Shown in pieces: positions 22,673 to 34,768 of a stretch of DNA of 64,000 bases. Source of the DNA: Hygrocybe punicea (taxonomy: Eukaryota; Basidiomycota; Agaricomycetes; Agaricales; Hygrophoraceae). The first letter of the stretch is position 1. Each line of letters starts with the position of its first letter. Position numbers and translations under genes: made by a program. Location: NCBI GenBank assembly GCA_963556145.1, contig OY744469.1, positions 1,736,001 to 1,800,000 on the forward strand, in the 5' to 3' direction. The notes below the pieces were generated by a model, which was given only the letters and a program-made list of their open reading frames with translations, was not told where the DNA came from and did no database searches.

Positions 22673-24800
22673 TCAAGGTATTTGAATAGGACAGGCATGC
22701 CATTTGCGCAAGTCTTCAATGATCAAACGGTTTCGCTGCTTAATCATTTCATCAAGGAAAAAATTATACCGCTCCACCCTCATTTCTCGCACGATGGCCT
22801 TGAACCCTCCGAACCATGCATTGGTTATTTCGGCTGCAGAGGAATTGAACATCCACTTCCCATTGTCAATGAGATCAGGGAATCGAGCGGGGTTACACCA
22901 TTCATTGCAAAAACTGTCGGACTCGCGATGCTTCATTTTCATGTGGAACACATCAACTGGCAGGGCGCATCGATCAAAATAGTGGTTATTCGTTGCATTG
23001 AGGTGCTTCTTTATGTGGCAGTTGTTGTCGAAGAAGTTGACCCCAGGGACTGATTGAGGAGTGGGGAATAGCTTTTGATGAAAAAGCTACCAGCACGTCA
23101 AGTATAGTTCGAGACACGTAGAGACAGTACTTACAACAACCCCATTGACCGCTTCTGAACCAAAGAACGTGGCACAACCTATAATTACACCACAGGTAGT
23201 GACGCACAGTTGTTCGTTATGGGTGCGCCGACAATTCAGTCGCATGCGGGGTTTTGTATTACCTTCTGGCGATTTGTCATTGCATTCGGTTATAGTAATG
23301 GTATCCACATCTTTGTCCGCTTCTACATAAGAAGCCCCAAGTTCGGATGACAGTGCGTCTTCAATCTGAGTTGAATTTAGTCGCTCCAGCCACTTCCGTA
23401 GTTGAAACATTGCAGTGCATTGTTCATTTCCAACAACCTCGAGTTGACGATGTTCTTGCACTCCACAGGTCTTGTAGCCGGGGTCACAAGGTCGCGAGCA
23501 TGTGATGACTGCACAAACATTTTTCAGATTGTCGTGCCAAGTGCAAAACCTCCTCCGTTGAGAGGTCAGAGGTTGCTTGCAGTCATGGACTCCACAGCAA
23601 GGGTGGCCAATGCTAACACCATCGGTGACTGTAGCACGCAGTGCTTCTGTCGAGAACATTACATTCATTGAATAAGTATGGGCATGAAGCAGCTTACTGA
23701 CAACACCTGAATCTGTGGTTCTGTATTTGCAACATAACTCACATGCGTGGTTCCAAAATTCCTGTCCAGGACCAGCCATGGTCGCAGTACGAGCCCCTAA
23801 TGCCGCGCGAAGCCAGTTTTTTTGGTCAGGGGCAGCGTGAGGTAAGTCAAGGACAGTGCCATGTTCATTGTGGTCCAACAATAAGGAGTAAATGAAAAAG
23901 GCTTCCCAAACATGGTCACAGGTCAATCCGAGCTCATATGGCCACTGCAAGGGGGCGATCCGATCTTCGGGCTCTTTGAAATTAAGGTTGTAGATGCGGG
24001 CTAAGTTCGTTCCAGATACCCTGTAGAAATTGTGAGCACAGTGAGTATGCCATAATGTAACTGACATACCATGCGCAAACCATTTGATTTGCAAAGTCTT
24101 GAGCTAGACTTGCTTTGACATAATGGTGCATGGACACTTGAATGACTTGCGGTATTCCAGGGTAGTACGTGCGAATGGAGTGGTGTTCATGAACATAATA
24201 ATTTGGGTAGTAGCGTGTTTTACAAGCTGATGGAAATGTGAATGGAGAGTCAATCATGCGAGCGATTTACATTACCAACACAATCAGCAGAATACGCCCA
24301 AACCGGCACCGCACCCATGAACCACGTGAATAAAACAACTTGGTATCGCGAAACAGATGTGAGTTCATGGATGCTTGAAGCCTGGCCGCCAAGGTTGCAT
24401 TTTGGATCCAGACAGACTTGTGTAGGCGGGAATAGGTCGAAGAAACCTGATTTGAAGTATATTAGACAGTGAGATGAGAAAATGAAACAAATGTCTTATA
24501 CCAATGCCAAGTGCAAGGCCGTGTTCAAGAAATAGTGGGAGGAGGGACGCGTTCTGCAGAGGAGAGTCGTATGTAGCGTTATCCTCGTGTTCGGCCAAGG
24601 CATCAGCCAAAAAGGGTGTCAGGACATGCCAAATCTTGAGTATAATTTCCTTGTTGATGTCGAGAGCTAAGCTAAGGAAGTCGAGGACATCAGAAGGGAG
24701 AATGAGGGGAAGTCCAGTTGAATCTGGAGTTTAGCTCCATCCAAAGCGCATTCAAAGGTGGGAAACAAGCGAGAAAAGAGTTGGAAATTGAGGGAGAGAG
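22673..24800 (-). CDS. KDZ transposon protein with CxC5 and CxC6 cysteine clusters
   Basis: Minus-strand exons read in order. First PLILPSDVLDFLSLALDINK and a second piece reading HVLTPFLADALAEHEDNATY (24720-24540). Then the CxC5-like CLDPKCNL...YSADCVG near 24425-24290, TYYPGIPQVIQVSMHHYVKA near 24180, and WPYELGLTCDHVWEAFFIYS. Next comes the CxC6 block VTDGVSIGHPCCGVHDC..RRFCTWHDNLKNVCAVITCS (23630-23510). The C-terminus has HRESDSFCNEWCNPARFPDL, KWMFNSSAAEITNAWFGGF and YNFFLDEMIKQRNR, ending at 22673. These are the hallmarks of basidiomycete KDZ transposases, which have an RNase H-like fold. I see no obvious stop within the blocks, so it may be intact. The start codon is uncertain, between 24800 and 24850. 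Confidence 0.8.
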
Positions 24801-24984
24801 AGTACATTAACAACGCTGCAATCTCGGACAGCATCGAGCAAGTGTGATAGCGACATACAAAAATCTTATAACTCGCAAACTCGCAAAACTAGCATTCAAG
24901 CTCAGTTGGATATGACAAATGCTTTGTAATGGAGTCATGTCCCGTGGACACTTTTGTTGGCGGTCGGACGTTCCCAGCCGGATT

Positions 24985-25115
24985 CCCGTGACCGGTGACT
25001 CGGTCACCGCACGCGTTTGGGCCTCGGGGTCACCAAACCTTCCTCGCGCTAGGTCACAGCGCTTCGCTGGCCTCTCCTGCATCGGGTCACCGCTCATTTC
25101 GCGCACTGGGTCACG
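24985..25115. repeat. Left GGTCAC cluster
   Basis: GGTCAC lies at 25002, 25028, 25052, 25085 and 25109, and GTGACC near 24989. Spacing is about 24-33 bases. It mirrors the cluster at 32182-32256. It could be the end of the recombinase/nuclease unit or the upstream region of the KDZ gene. Confidence 0.7.
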
Positions 25116-25869
25116 ACTCTTCGGGGAGCAGACATCCTTTTCTTATGTCCTCGCCATTGCTCTACAGTGGCCCAAATACTTTAAGGTGAGTTACTATCTT
25201 CTCGTTCTTGTACGCCTGAGTCCAGATTCACTCACCGATAGTCCCAAGGGCATCCCCATGCCCGCTTCTGCCCCTAGCGTGGTCTATCCACCAATTTTCG
25301 GAGTACTCGGGGCCTGGTATGATGGTCCCAACAACGGCGACTCGTTGGTGAGTACTCTTCATTCTTTGCAGGAACTTGAAGTCCATCGATCGTCTCACCA
25401 GCAGTCCCAAACAGTTGCCAAAGGCCTTCAACACCCACCGCACTAGTGTGCGTGTCTACCAATCCAAAACACTTTTCTTTCACACTGGCATGGCTCTCCA
25501 CCAATGTCCCGAGCACCGGATCTGTTCACAGAGCTGCCGCTCATGGCCGTTGCCTTCTACGCATCCTGTTTTGCACACACAATCGTCACCTTTTCCCCCT
25601 TGCTGTCCCCTCCCACTAATATTTATTCCTCATATGTTCATATGTAGCGTTTTTCCTTACCCTTTCATGCGGATTGCTTGCGTGCTAGTTGATGTACTTA
25701 CTGCTACGTCTCTATGATCTGTCAGTTTAGCCTTGCAGGAAGAGTACATAGAAGGTTTTGGAATGTGAACATACTCATTATACGACACACAAAATATCAT
25801 TATTTTGGTAGCTGGACAAAATAAAATACATGCACGGATACTCAGAAAGATTGAGGGAAAAAAAAACAG
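25116..25869. other. Unassigned sequence downstream of the nuclease gene
   Basis: A plus-strand reading around 25230-25350 (MPASAPSVVYPPIFGVLGAW) has two GTGAG-type donors and may be a small exon of an unrecognised gene. A pyrimidine-rich stretch follows. Nothing else is supported. Confidence 0.3.
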
Positions 25870-27917
25870 CTAGTACTGGTTGGATTCTGTCAGATCGATG
25901 ATGGCAATGTTATCTGCTGACCGCTCTCGAGGTTCTGAATCAGTGTCCGTCAAGTCTATAACACTGTCCTCTGGCTTCTCTCGAGGTGCAGAGCCGCCGT
26001 TGGTGATATCAGGTGGCAAAGCACTAGAATCTGCCTCGTTCATGCTAGCTGAATCCATTTCTGTCAGGTCAATAATGATGTTCTCTGGCTTCTCTCGAGG
26101 TGTGGAGATGCCTTTGTTGATGATACTCGGCGGCAGCAAAATCTGTTCAAGGTAGTGATCCAGTATATGTAGGGATTGAATAGCGAAACCACAGACCTGA
26201 CCAACGTAGGCACTCGTTTTCAGCTTGACCCTGACTTTTGAATGATTCGAGTATTCTTCGACTTTTTCTGGGATAGCGTGCTCAGCAATGACTACTGGAA
26301 TCCCTACATGAATAGAATTGATGGGGTGTGGGATGTTTTCGTGTAGTGCATTCATTGCGAGAAGGTTTAATGGTGTAATTGTACATTCAACACGGTATGC
26401 GTTCATCAATTTCGCAAGGATACAATTTGTTGTGATTTTTTGGATCGAAGCTGGTGTGAACGAGGAATCCCGCACCCCCGACACATTCGATGTATCCAAG
26501 CCTCCTGCATGCTAAAACACCAGGGAAGAGCAACGGTTACTCAGCTAATTACAATGCCTGACTCGATTGTATAAAATGCACCACCTTGTACAGCATTTGG
26601 AAACAAACGCCGGGCCACAGGACTTTGGACAGCTTCGAGATGATGTTGTAGCTGCTACCCCACGAAAACCAACGATGGCAAAGGGATGCAATCTGGCTAA
26701 TATCCGGTGAGCATTGTGTCAGAATGGGGACATTTGGAGTGCAGCCTTCAGACCATGATGTGAGTGGTTTGATGTATGAGAATAAGATATCGAAGTTCGG
26801 GAAATCATCTGATACCCTTGCAGAGAGCTCTGGATGCCGCTTTCCCATGATGCCAGACGGGTCTGTTAGCAAAATTTGACGAAGTTCGTTGCGCCAGTTA
26901 TTGAAAAATGCGACTCACTGTTCACTAGGAAGGCTGATGGCATCAATTAGATGTTTTCCGAGGCCAGCTTTCACAAGTTGATGCGCTGTTTTCTCTCCGC
27001 ATCCCTTAAGGCCAGCCTACAGAAAGGGGTTGGTGATCGGCTCTAACGCATTGGCTGAGTGCTTTGCAAATAGGAAGCTCACCTGGTCGAGATCACCACC
27101 TAGAAGCAATGCAACCAACAAAAGATCTTCGTAAGCCAATCCTGATTGTGCATGTATTGCCTGTGAAGTGTATATGGCGATAAACTCCATCTTGTGTGAT
27201 CCCTTGGGGCTTTGTGGAATTGAGAAGGATATGGATAGAGCATATTGGCAGTTGCTTACAATCGGATGATAGCTGGTGCATTAAAAATGAGCGTGTCACT
27301 GTCTTCTGAGATAACAGCATCAATTAAGCCTTTCCGGTTCAGACAAGCAAGCTCTGCCTCTGCGTCACCTGGAGCCTTCACATCATGTGTGAACCTGATA
27401 TATTAGAGCATCTAGAAGATAAATGAGCTCACCGTATACCATGGAAATCCAAATGCTGTAAGCATCTCTTGCATGCCCGTAGTTAGCCAATGTGGAACAG
27501 GTCGAACTTGCTAACCCCGTTTCATTTTGGCACGACCAGGGCCATCAAAGACAAAGACAACCTCAATGCAAAAATGAAGAAGGCTGCACAAGCGAAAGAA
27601 TAGTGTGCGGAGCTCCGGATTTTGGCCAAACTGAGCATGGTGACGAAGGAATGTTTGTTGACACTGCATGAACCAGATGCTATGAATTGGTTTAAATGTA
27701 TCATACATATCACATCCATGGTATTCGTTACCTTGCATCTACACCAAGCAATAGGGAATGCCGATGGCGGCGGTTTATTTCAAAGCCTTCTTTCAATGAG
27801 AACTCAAGCAGTGACCGCTGCTGTGCAGCTGGCTCCACTAGCTGGACTGTGTTTGAGTAATGTCAACCAGGAAAGTCGTCACCAGATCCTCACCTTCCAT
27901 AGACCTGGAACACCCAT
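25870..27917 (-). CDS. XPG/FEN1-like structure-specific nuclease with C-terminal IDLT repeats
   Basis: The start at 27917 gives MGVPGLWK, the canonical XPG N-terminus. An intron, best closed at the CAG before CTAGTGGAG, leads to EPAAQQRSLLEF...LLLGVDAS with the first metal-binding Asp, then QFGQNPELRTLFFRL and VVFVFDGPGRAKMKRG. The XPG-I region follows near 27370-27260: APGDAEAELACLNRKGLIDA and then VISEDSDTLIF. LLLGGDLDQ and GLKGCGEKTAHQLVKAGLGK (27110-26930) give the last Asp and a helix-hairpin-helix. The tail near 26060-25870 repeats the pattern IIDLTEMDS, VIDLTDTDSE, IIDLTESNQY, resembling three SUMO-interacting motifs. The family cuts flapped or branched DNA in the nucleus. It is encoded directly downstream of the recombinase on the same strand. 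All catalytic blocks look intact. Confidence 0.8.
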
Positions 27918-28022
27918 GATGGAGCTTTGAATGATGATTGCGAAGGATCAACTTTTTTGCTTAAGTCACAGGTTACGCCATAACACTTTCATAGAGATAG
28001 TACACATGTTTGTAACGTATAA

Positions 28023-31000
28023 CTACGCATGTTTTTCCCGCTGAGGCTTCTTTCTCCCTGCAACAGTTGGTCTGCGCTTTTTTTTGGAGGCTGATGACAT
28101 TGACTGATCCGGTGTCAGTGCTAGGATCTGAATACTAGAAGAAGCCTCTGTCAACTTCCTTTACCGTCAGATGTCTGGCAGTGAAAAGTAGATCATCCCA
28201 GACCTACCGGTACATCCAGAGAAGACTGAAGCACTCTTGACTTTCGCAGTGACTTGAGATGCTTTGATAATGCGTTCATACCCATCCGGGGCTTTCCCGG
28301 GACACTCCGCATCACGTCCAGTTGTTGTATGATAGTTTGAGGAGGCACCACCTGTAGTTTCATCTCGGCATCAATCCATTCAGGGATCTCACGAAACCGT
28401 TCAAACCACTTTCTTGCCTTTAAGAATGGTGAGCAGTCTTTCAACCCAAATGAAAGTAAATTAAGGATAGACACACCTTGGTTCCCTTTCGCCACTCAGA
28501 ACCAAACTGCTGCTCAACTTCACACAGGGGTGGTTTCATACCTGAAAGACTGTTGCTATTATTATAAACACCTTCACCTGTATTCCAGCACTCCCATATC
28601 GTGTCCAGATTCATCTGATCGAAGCTGTCGTGTGACGGTTTGTATATGTTATACATATATTTTGGTTGTTTTATAAGTGCAAAGACATCAGACCATCGGA
28701 TGGCATTTTGACCCAAAATGGGTGGCCAGAGCATGTTTGCTGCACCTGCAAGAGATTCGTCAAAGGACCAAATGAAACATAATAGGCTTCCCCAACCTTC
28801 AGTATGGAAGGCTTCAAGAGGGGGGAGAACAAGATCCACTGGGGTTCGTGTCCGAGGTACATCCAATTGAGGTGATGAGGGACAGACAAATGCACGGAGT
28901 GAGTGATCCTCAGCAGAGTATATACCAGCATTGTCTGAGTCATAAACAGTGGGCTCAGCAGATGTGTTTTCGAACAACAAAGGGACTGAAGGTGCTGCGT
29001 TACTGGTAAGAAAGGGATTTTCGTTGTGATCAGGCACAGCTGATGTTATATTATTTGCTATTAGCAAACCGTGAATAATCTGTGGGTGACAACGTCAAGA
29101 AACAGCTTACTTCGGTAAGCATATGTCTCATTACGATAGCCTTTTGTAGGAGATAAGACAGCGGTACGCCGTTGGAGAATACCAGTCAGCTCCTTTAACT
29201 GAGCATTTTGTGCTGCCAGCAGACATCAAACCTCTTCCAATGAAAGACGGAGGGCCTCATTCTGGATGCGAGCAAGGTCTATGGGACTGCCAGCATTTGT
29301 TTGCAACACTGATAGCTCCGAAGGAAATGTTGTTTTCATCCACTCTTGGACATCTGGCGGAGAAAGTGCTGGCAGCCTGAACAGGGCTGAGCTTGGTCTG
29401 ACCTGATACAGTGCAGCGGCACACTTTACATGTAACAAGACATATTAGTTGAATCCGCATCAGAACAAATGCGAATACTGGCCTGGAACAGATAGGGACG
29501 GAGATCAATCAGCATCTGCCAGTAATTTGATGCGCCAGAGAGGTTCTTCTTGCCTGACCAACTATGGTATCAGCATGGCCTTGGCTGTCAGAGGTTGACG
29601 TACCGTCAATTTCTTCCAGGATTCCTTCAGCCACGGGATAAACACGTTGAAGGAATTGATCTGGGACTCTGATGTGACGCCACAGTGGGTCATAATTCTC
29701 GTGCAGCTTGAAGCCATGGGTGGCAAGAATGGCCTTTGGTTAACACAGCAGTAAGTATAGCACATTCAGAAGTTACGTGTATTTGTACTCACTGCTTTTG
29801 GGAGTGCGGGAGCATAAGTGTCCATATATGTGCCCCGACTCCACCCCAGTTTCGCAGTCTCATTTTTATCAACACTGGAATGCCGTGAGCAAGTATGTCA
29901 TCATCAACTGGGTGAGCAACATACCCAAGCCGTTCTTGCAGATATCCAAGGATGTGCCGTGGAAAGTGAACCTTAATGTTTGACTCGAAACCAGCTCTTT
30001 TGTATGCTTGACAATAGAGATTGTATAGGTTTGATTCATTGTACGGTCTGATGGGGGACGATCCAAACAAAACACGAACCTTCACAATTGGGACCTTTTA
30101 GTTATGTAGATGATGTCAAATTTGACTTGGGCATACCTGCCGCCATGATTTGTTGACAGACCAGTCAATTGACATCTTTTCCGTCAGTCCGTAGACATCA
30201 TGAAGCCAATGGTGATAGAAAGCCATGGCTCCCAACGGACACTTCTTGGCATCAAGGTGCGCAACAAATGTTGAATAGACTGGGTTGACAACCTGACCGC
30301 CGTTTGAGTATAGCTATTGCTGTTTAAGGCACACTTACTGTCTTCAAACCCCGTTTACCGGCCTTCTCTTCGCCTTGCATTCCAAGCACACTATAAACCG
30401 ACGTCTCCTTGTTTGGGTGGAGAAATGTGTAGGGCTGGAGTTCACAAAGCTTCAGTGCCCGAAAGTCATCACCCCGATTGCCACTGGCATTCTGGCAAGT
30501 CCATGCAAGGTGGCCATTAATGACCATACGAACTATATCACACATGAGAATGTTGTACTTGAAGAACAGACAGACTGCACCTTCACGGTGATCCAGGAAG
30601 CTATAGCCAATTTCTTGCAGCTGTTCGTTAGAGACTTGGTCCAGAAATGTGTTAGCGACAATGTCGGGAGCATCCTCTCCATCAATGAGTCCACTGGTTA
30701 AGAAATAGCACATCAGGGATGCCAAAGCTACAGTATTACATATGAAAGTACCTTCGAGCACGTTGGAGTGCCTCATCCATTCGCGTTTTCACTTCATCGT
30801 ACACATAGACAGTTGTGGCTGGGCGCTTGACAGCCAAAGTCGCGTCTCGGGCATGCTGTACCTTGCAGATGCGAAGGACACCGAAGAACATCTTTTTGAT
30901 CTGCGACTAAGGATGGATTAGCAAAACGAGCAGAGCAACCACAGATTTGGAACCTTACCGCTCCAATGAATGTGCCAGGTATGTCATGACCTTGGCGGTT

Positions 31001-31930
31001 CTGCTTCGGACGTTCTGCAGACCATTTGATAAACAGGAGCAGGGAATGCTCATCAACGATCCGGTCGCGTATCAGTTTCTTCTCAACGGCTTGACTACAG
31101 AACATCTAGCGGAATAAGACAGGTTGAAAAGCATTCGCTTAGGCCCAAATTCACTCCCCTCACCTCCCAGAACCGTGCAACACTTTTCTGAGCATTGCGC
31201 CCACCAGCCCGTCGGTTGCCTTCAGTACGTTCAGCTGCAGCAGTCCGTGTCCTTGCCTGGAATTGAGCATACTGATCTACAGGTGAAATTAAGATAGTTG
31301 CGCGACATGACAAATGACTGTAGAACTTACCGTCCTCCTCGAAATTTCCATCGTCAAGACCATCCTCATCATAATCGAGTAATTCCACTGCACCTCCACC
31401 CTCCACATCAAATTCGGCACAGAGTGTTTCTTCATCAACATCAAAGCCAGGGTCCGTATTGAAGCTTGTTGCAGCATTTGAACCTGAGGCATTCGCATCA
31501 AAAGTGAGTGTTTGTGCATGCGGTGTTGCTGTGCACATAGATCGTGAGATCTGTCCCTGGATGGATCCATTGTCGTTTGGGCTCGAAATCGTATGCGGTT
31601 CTGAGGCTGGGGCTCTACCCGGGCTTGAGATGGGTGAAATCATAAGTGCCTTCCGTGGACGCTTCCGTGGTCGTGGTGATGGGGTCGGAGTCCGAGTTGA
31701 TGGGATGGCAATGTCGGGAAACCTTGGAAGGGAATTATTTTTCAGCGGTTAAAAAAGATATGAAAAGACAGACAACACATACCTGTGCTCGAAAAGAGCA
31801 TTTCTTAGTCGATCCAAAGTCCACCGTGAAGCAGGTGCAATGCCGGACTTCAGGCATGCATCCCTCAATATTTCCTTCCTTGAAACTGCCCGCCTGCCTC
31901 GGAATCAGCACGAGAATCTAAGGAGATCGG
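28023..31930 (-). CDS. Crypton/Ndc10-like tyrosine recombinase with GCR1_C-like tail
   Basis: Exons on the minus strand run in order. The first is ILRDACLKSGIAPASRWTLD (31880). Then come a basic PRPRKRPRKAL, an acidic linker, QFQARTRTAAAERTEG, AVEKKLIRDRIVDEHSLLLF, a segment with KKMFFGVLRIC, and GNRGDDFRALKLCELQPYTF with the likely catalytic Arg (30490). After these follow VLFGSSPIRPYNESNLYNLY and KVHFPRHILGYLQERLG, whose HxxR resembles the recombinase box. The C-terminal half has NYWQMLIDLRPYLFQ, LFRLPALSPPDVQEWMK, ARIQNEALRLSLEE, WFERFREIPEWIDAEMK and a basic end KKKRRPTVAGRKKP, stopping at 28023. I relate it to the multicopy mushroom family carrying an Ndc10 domain 2 and a GCR1_C-like region. 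It has many short introns. The start is not certain. Confidence 0.7.
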
Positions 31931-32181
31931 TGAAGCACTTACAGTTCAAGCCAATAAGCATCAGCAGCACTATCTCCCTGGCAAGTGGAAGTTGGTGTCT
32001 GCGGCGAGGGCTGGACTGGCCCAAGGGCCATCAATGCCGGATCGATGGGGATTTCGTGATTCGTCGTTGTTGTCGTTGTCGAGGGCATTTAGTACATAGC
32101 GAATAGAATTAGTGGCGGGCTGGTAATGTAGTGGTAGCGAGTGGTACGGCCACTGCGGCCCCATTGAAAATAGCGCGTCGA

Positions 32182-32256
32182 GGTCACCCTGGGAGGTCAC
32201 GAGTGGTTGTGACCCAGCGCAGAGATAATGCGTGAGGTCACAATACCGTGGTGACC
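32182..32256. repeat. Right GGTCAC cluster
   Basis: GGTCAC at 32182, 32195 and 32236, and GTGACC at 32209 and 32251, within 75 bases. Upstream of the recombinase gene and matching the left cluster near 25.0 kb. Confidence 0.7.
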
Positions 32257-33190
32257 CGCTCCCACGGAATGCCCTTGGTGTCTCCACGTTCTCCTGAAAA
32301 GGCAGTTGCAGCCTGAGATCCAGAGAAGGGACGTCATGATATGCATGAGATTTTTCCACTGGACAACGAAAACCCTTCAAACATGCCAATCTTTGATGAG
32401 TCGTTCGTAACCTACGATATACCAGACATCACAATGAGAAGCGTGTCTGGAAGAAGTAATTTCTGGATCTGCTATTCCTTGGTCAGTACTTCTTGTCCGG
32501 ACTTCAAGTTCGCCTCCTTAGATCTTAGATAGGTGAGTGGTTGCAATGCCCCCGGTGTGGGAATCCAAACCCAGCATGCCCGCGCTTGCACACTGACTAA
32601 GACAGGATTGCAGCGAGACGCCATCGCCATGATCAATATAACGCCAGTGTATCGCGACAAGCTGAACCATATCGCAGTACTGAGGATAGCCAATGGTTGA
32701 GTCGTCCTTAGATATGAATACTCCGCAGTAAGTAGGAATGGCAACCTCAATTCACATCACAGGTCAGCGAAAAGTTTTTTGTGTTCCGTCTCATCTGATT
32801 AGAGCGGCAGGACCGCAACAGGTCTCTCCAAACATGAGAAAATTACCTCAATTCAACAACCCTATCCCCATACACCCAGTTTCCCGCCCAGCTGTCAATC
32901 ATTCATCGCTGTTCAATAGCCTCATGATGGTGCATAAAACCGCCATCGCAACTCTTTCCTTCACCTCCAATTCTATCCTTCCCTTGGTATCATCCGAGCA
33001 ATACAAACAATGGGCCGGAACCCGTCTGAGATGTATGTCTATTGCTACCTTGTTCTGTTGTTCTTGACCTTAGCCTGGACTGCTTTCCAGCCCTGAAGCG
33101 CCGATGTTCGTTGGTGTAGTACTCGTACGTGCTGGCCCAAAGGTCATTTTTCGCTTTAGCTGATGGATCGCGCGACTCCTTACACCCTAG
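32257..33190. other. Intergenic, nothing firm
   Basis: Short frames only. A segment near 33000-33100 (MGRNPSEMYVYCYLVLLFLT) is hydrophobic and could be a first exon of the DUF6534 gene that follows, but I cannot show the join. Confidence 0.35.
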
Positions 33191-34768
33191 AGCATTTGCT
33201 TATATGGAATCATGATAGTCCAGACGTTGATGTATTTCAGCGCCTTCAAAAGGTGCGTCTGCTGGGCTCTAATTGCGATAATTTCTAAAACCACCATTGC
33301 GATCAGAGATCGAACTTGGATAAAATGCTTGGTCCAGTGCTTTTCCTGTGGACATATCATCCAACTTACGTTTTGGCCTTTAGGTTTTATTTCTATTCAC
33401 CTTGGACACCACCAACTCCATGCTCGAGACTGCCTTCATTTATCAAACTGTTATCCTTCAAATTGGTCTGTTCAATTCATATTTTGATGGCGACAACTAA
33501 TACCCATCCTAAGATGCCAAGTGGCGTAAGTAGCACCTTTTGACTGTGTGTGTTGTATGATTGTCAATGTTTTCAATTCTAGTCTTCATATGTGGCAAGT
33601 TCGTTCTCTCTTGCTTGGAATCGCACGTTCATTGAGTATTCTTCAACATAGATCTAGTATTGATGGTTCGTCTGCGAGTGACAACACTTACTCACTGCAT
33701 AATAATCTTCGTCCATATTCTAGGTCATCATCACAACGGCTGTCCAGTTGTTCTTTGCATGGAGAGTCAATGTCCTTACCTCCAACAAATGGGTCACTTC
33801 GGCCACAGTCATCTGCACCGTAGCGGGTATGTGTGAGTTGCATTTCTGCTTCTTCAGTTTGCTATCATGAATATATGTTTGTCCAATCCAAAAGCTGGTG
33901 GCATTGCCACCACGATAGCTATTACTGGTCTTGATGGGTTCCTCCAGTTCCAATCATTCTCCCAATTCCAGAAATTCGAATCTATTGTTGTGCCCACTCT
34001 CATTTTCTTCATTGTGGCCGATATCATCATCATGGTAACACTTGTTTGGCATTTGGTGTGTATGCCTTCTTTCATTTTTCATTCGTTCCGATTCATTCGG
34101 TGCTGTTGATCAGATGTTGTGCTCACGAAGCTTGTTGTGACTCTAGAAAAGCCATAAAACAGGCTTCCACTCCACAGACGATGTGATTGACAGGATCATC
34201 AGAGGTATAGGGCATTGGTTGATGATATCAACCATTCACTCAGGTCTTTTCTTATCTGTTCAGTCACTGTACCAACCGGGATGCTCACAACAGCCTTCGC
34301 GGGAGCGTATATCATTTCATTCCTTACCGTGAGTCTTCGCAAAAACTTCTGAATCACGCATGACCAGGGCGTATGGTTCTTCCCAGAACAAACCGTACGT
34401 ATTTCATCTCACTCAATCGCCATGCGAAACGTCGAGTTCCCCTCGTTAGATTGTTGGCTTTCTACTTTCCGCTCCCGAAACTGGCCGTCAACTCCATGAT
34501 ATCAAGCTTGAATTCTCGAGGACGGTGGAGACACGCAAGAATCAAAGACAACCAGCTGTCAGGCAATATACAACAGACGACGGAAAAGCAGCAAGTGTAC
34601 AAAGGGAGCAACGGTCAAGACGTAAAGAAACGCACTTTATTCTTTGAAGCTTTGTTTTTGTTGATGGTGTGCTCTTCGTACAGCCCGTCGTCTCAAAAGG
34701 CGACTCTCGAACGGAATCCTCTGTGGTTGAGATTTCCAGAAGCAATGTTCCAGCGCGTGATCATGTGA
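33191..34768 (+). CDS. DUF6534-type seven-helix membrane protein, possibly frameshifted
   Basis: Exons in order: CLYGIMIVQTLMYFSAFKR (33197-33253), DRTWIKCLVQCF (about 33305), SFKLVCSIHILMATTNT, VIITTAVQLFFAWRVNVLTS (33725), FIVADIIIMVTLVWHL (about 34005-34052), HKTGFHSTDDVIDRIIR (34149-34200), TGMLTTAFAGAYIISFL and FYFPLPKLAVNSMISSLNSR. The order and motifs (VWHL, KTGF..TDDVIDRII, N...SLNSR) are those of the fungal DUF6534 family of integral membrane proteins of unknown role. Between about 33350 and 33470 the frame shifts without a clear intron, so the copy may be broken. The N-terminal helix is not resolved. Confidence 0.65.

Larger units (their letters stand above)
24985..32256. mobile_element. 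Putative 7.3 kb element: tyrosine recombinase plus XPG-like nuclease
   Basis: Two same-strand genes (recombinase 28023-31930, then nuclease 25870-27917) lie between two GGTCAC clusters. The inner words GCGCACTGGGTCACGACTC (left) and, inverted, GCGCTGGGTCACAACCACTC (right) resemble each other. Cryptons are tyrosine-recombinase elements without classical inverted ends, so no target duplication is expected to be obvious, and none was found. That the two genes move together is an inference. Confidence 0.4.

Noticed and set aside
24807..25106. Arg-rich minus-strand frame across the left GGTCAC cluster
   Set aside because: It is read through GC-rich repeats, lacks a family motif and overlaps the presumed upstream region of the KDZ gene.
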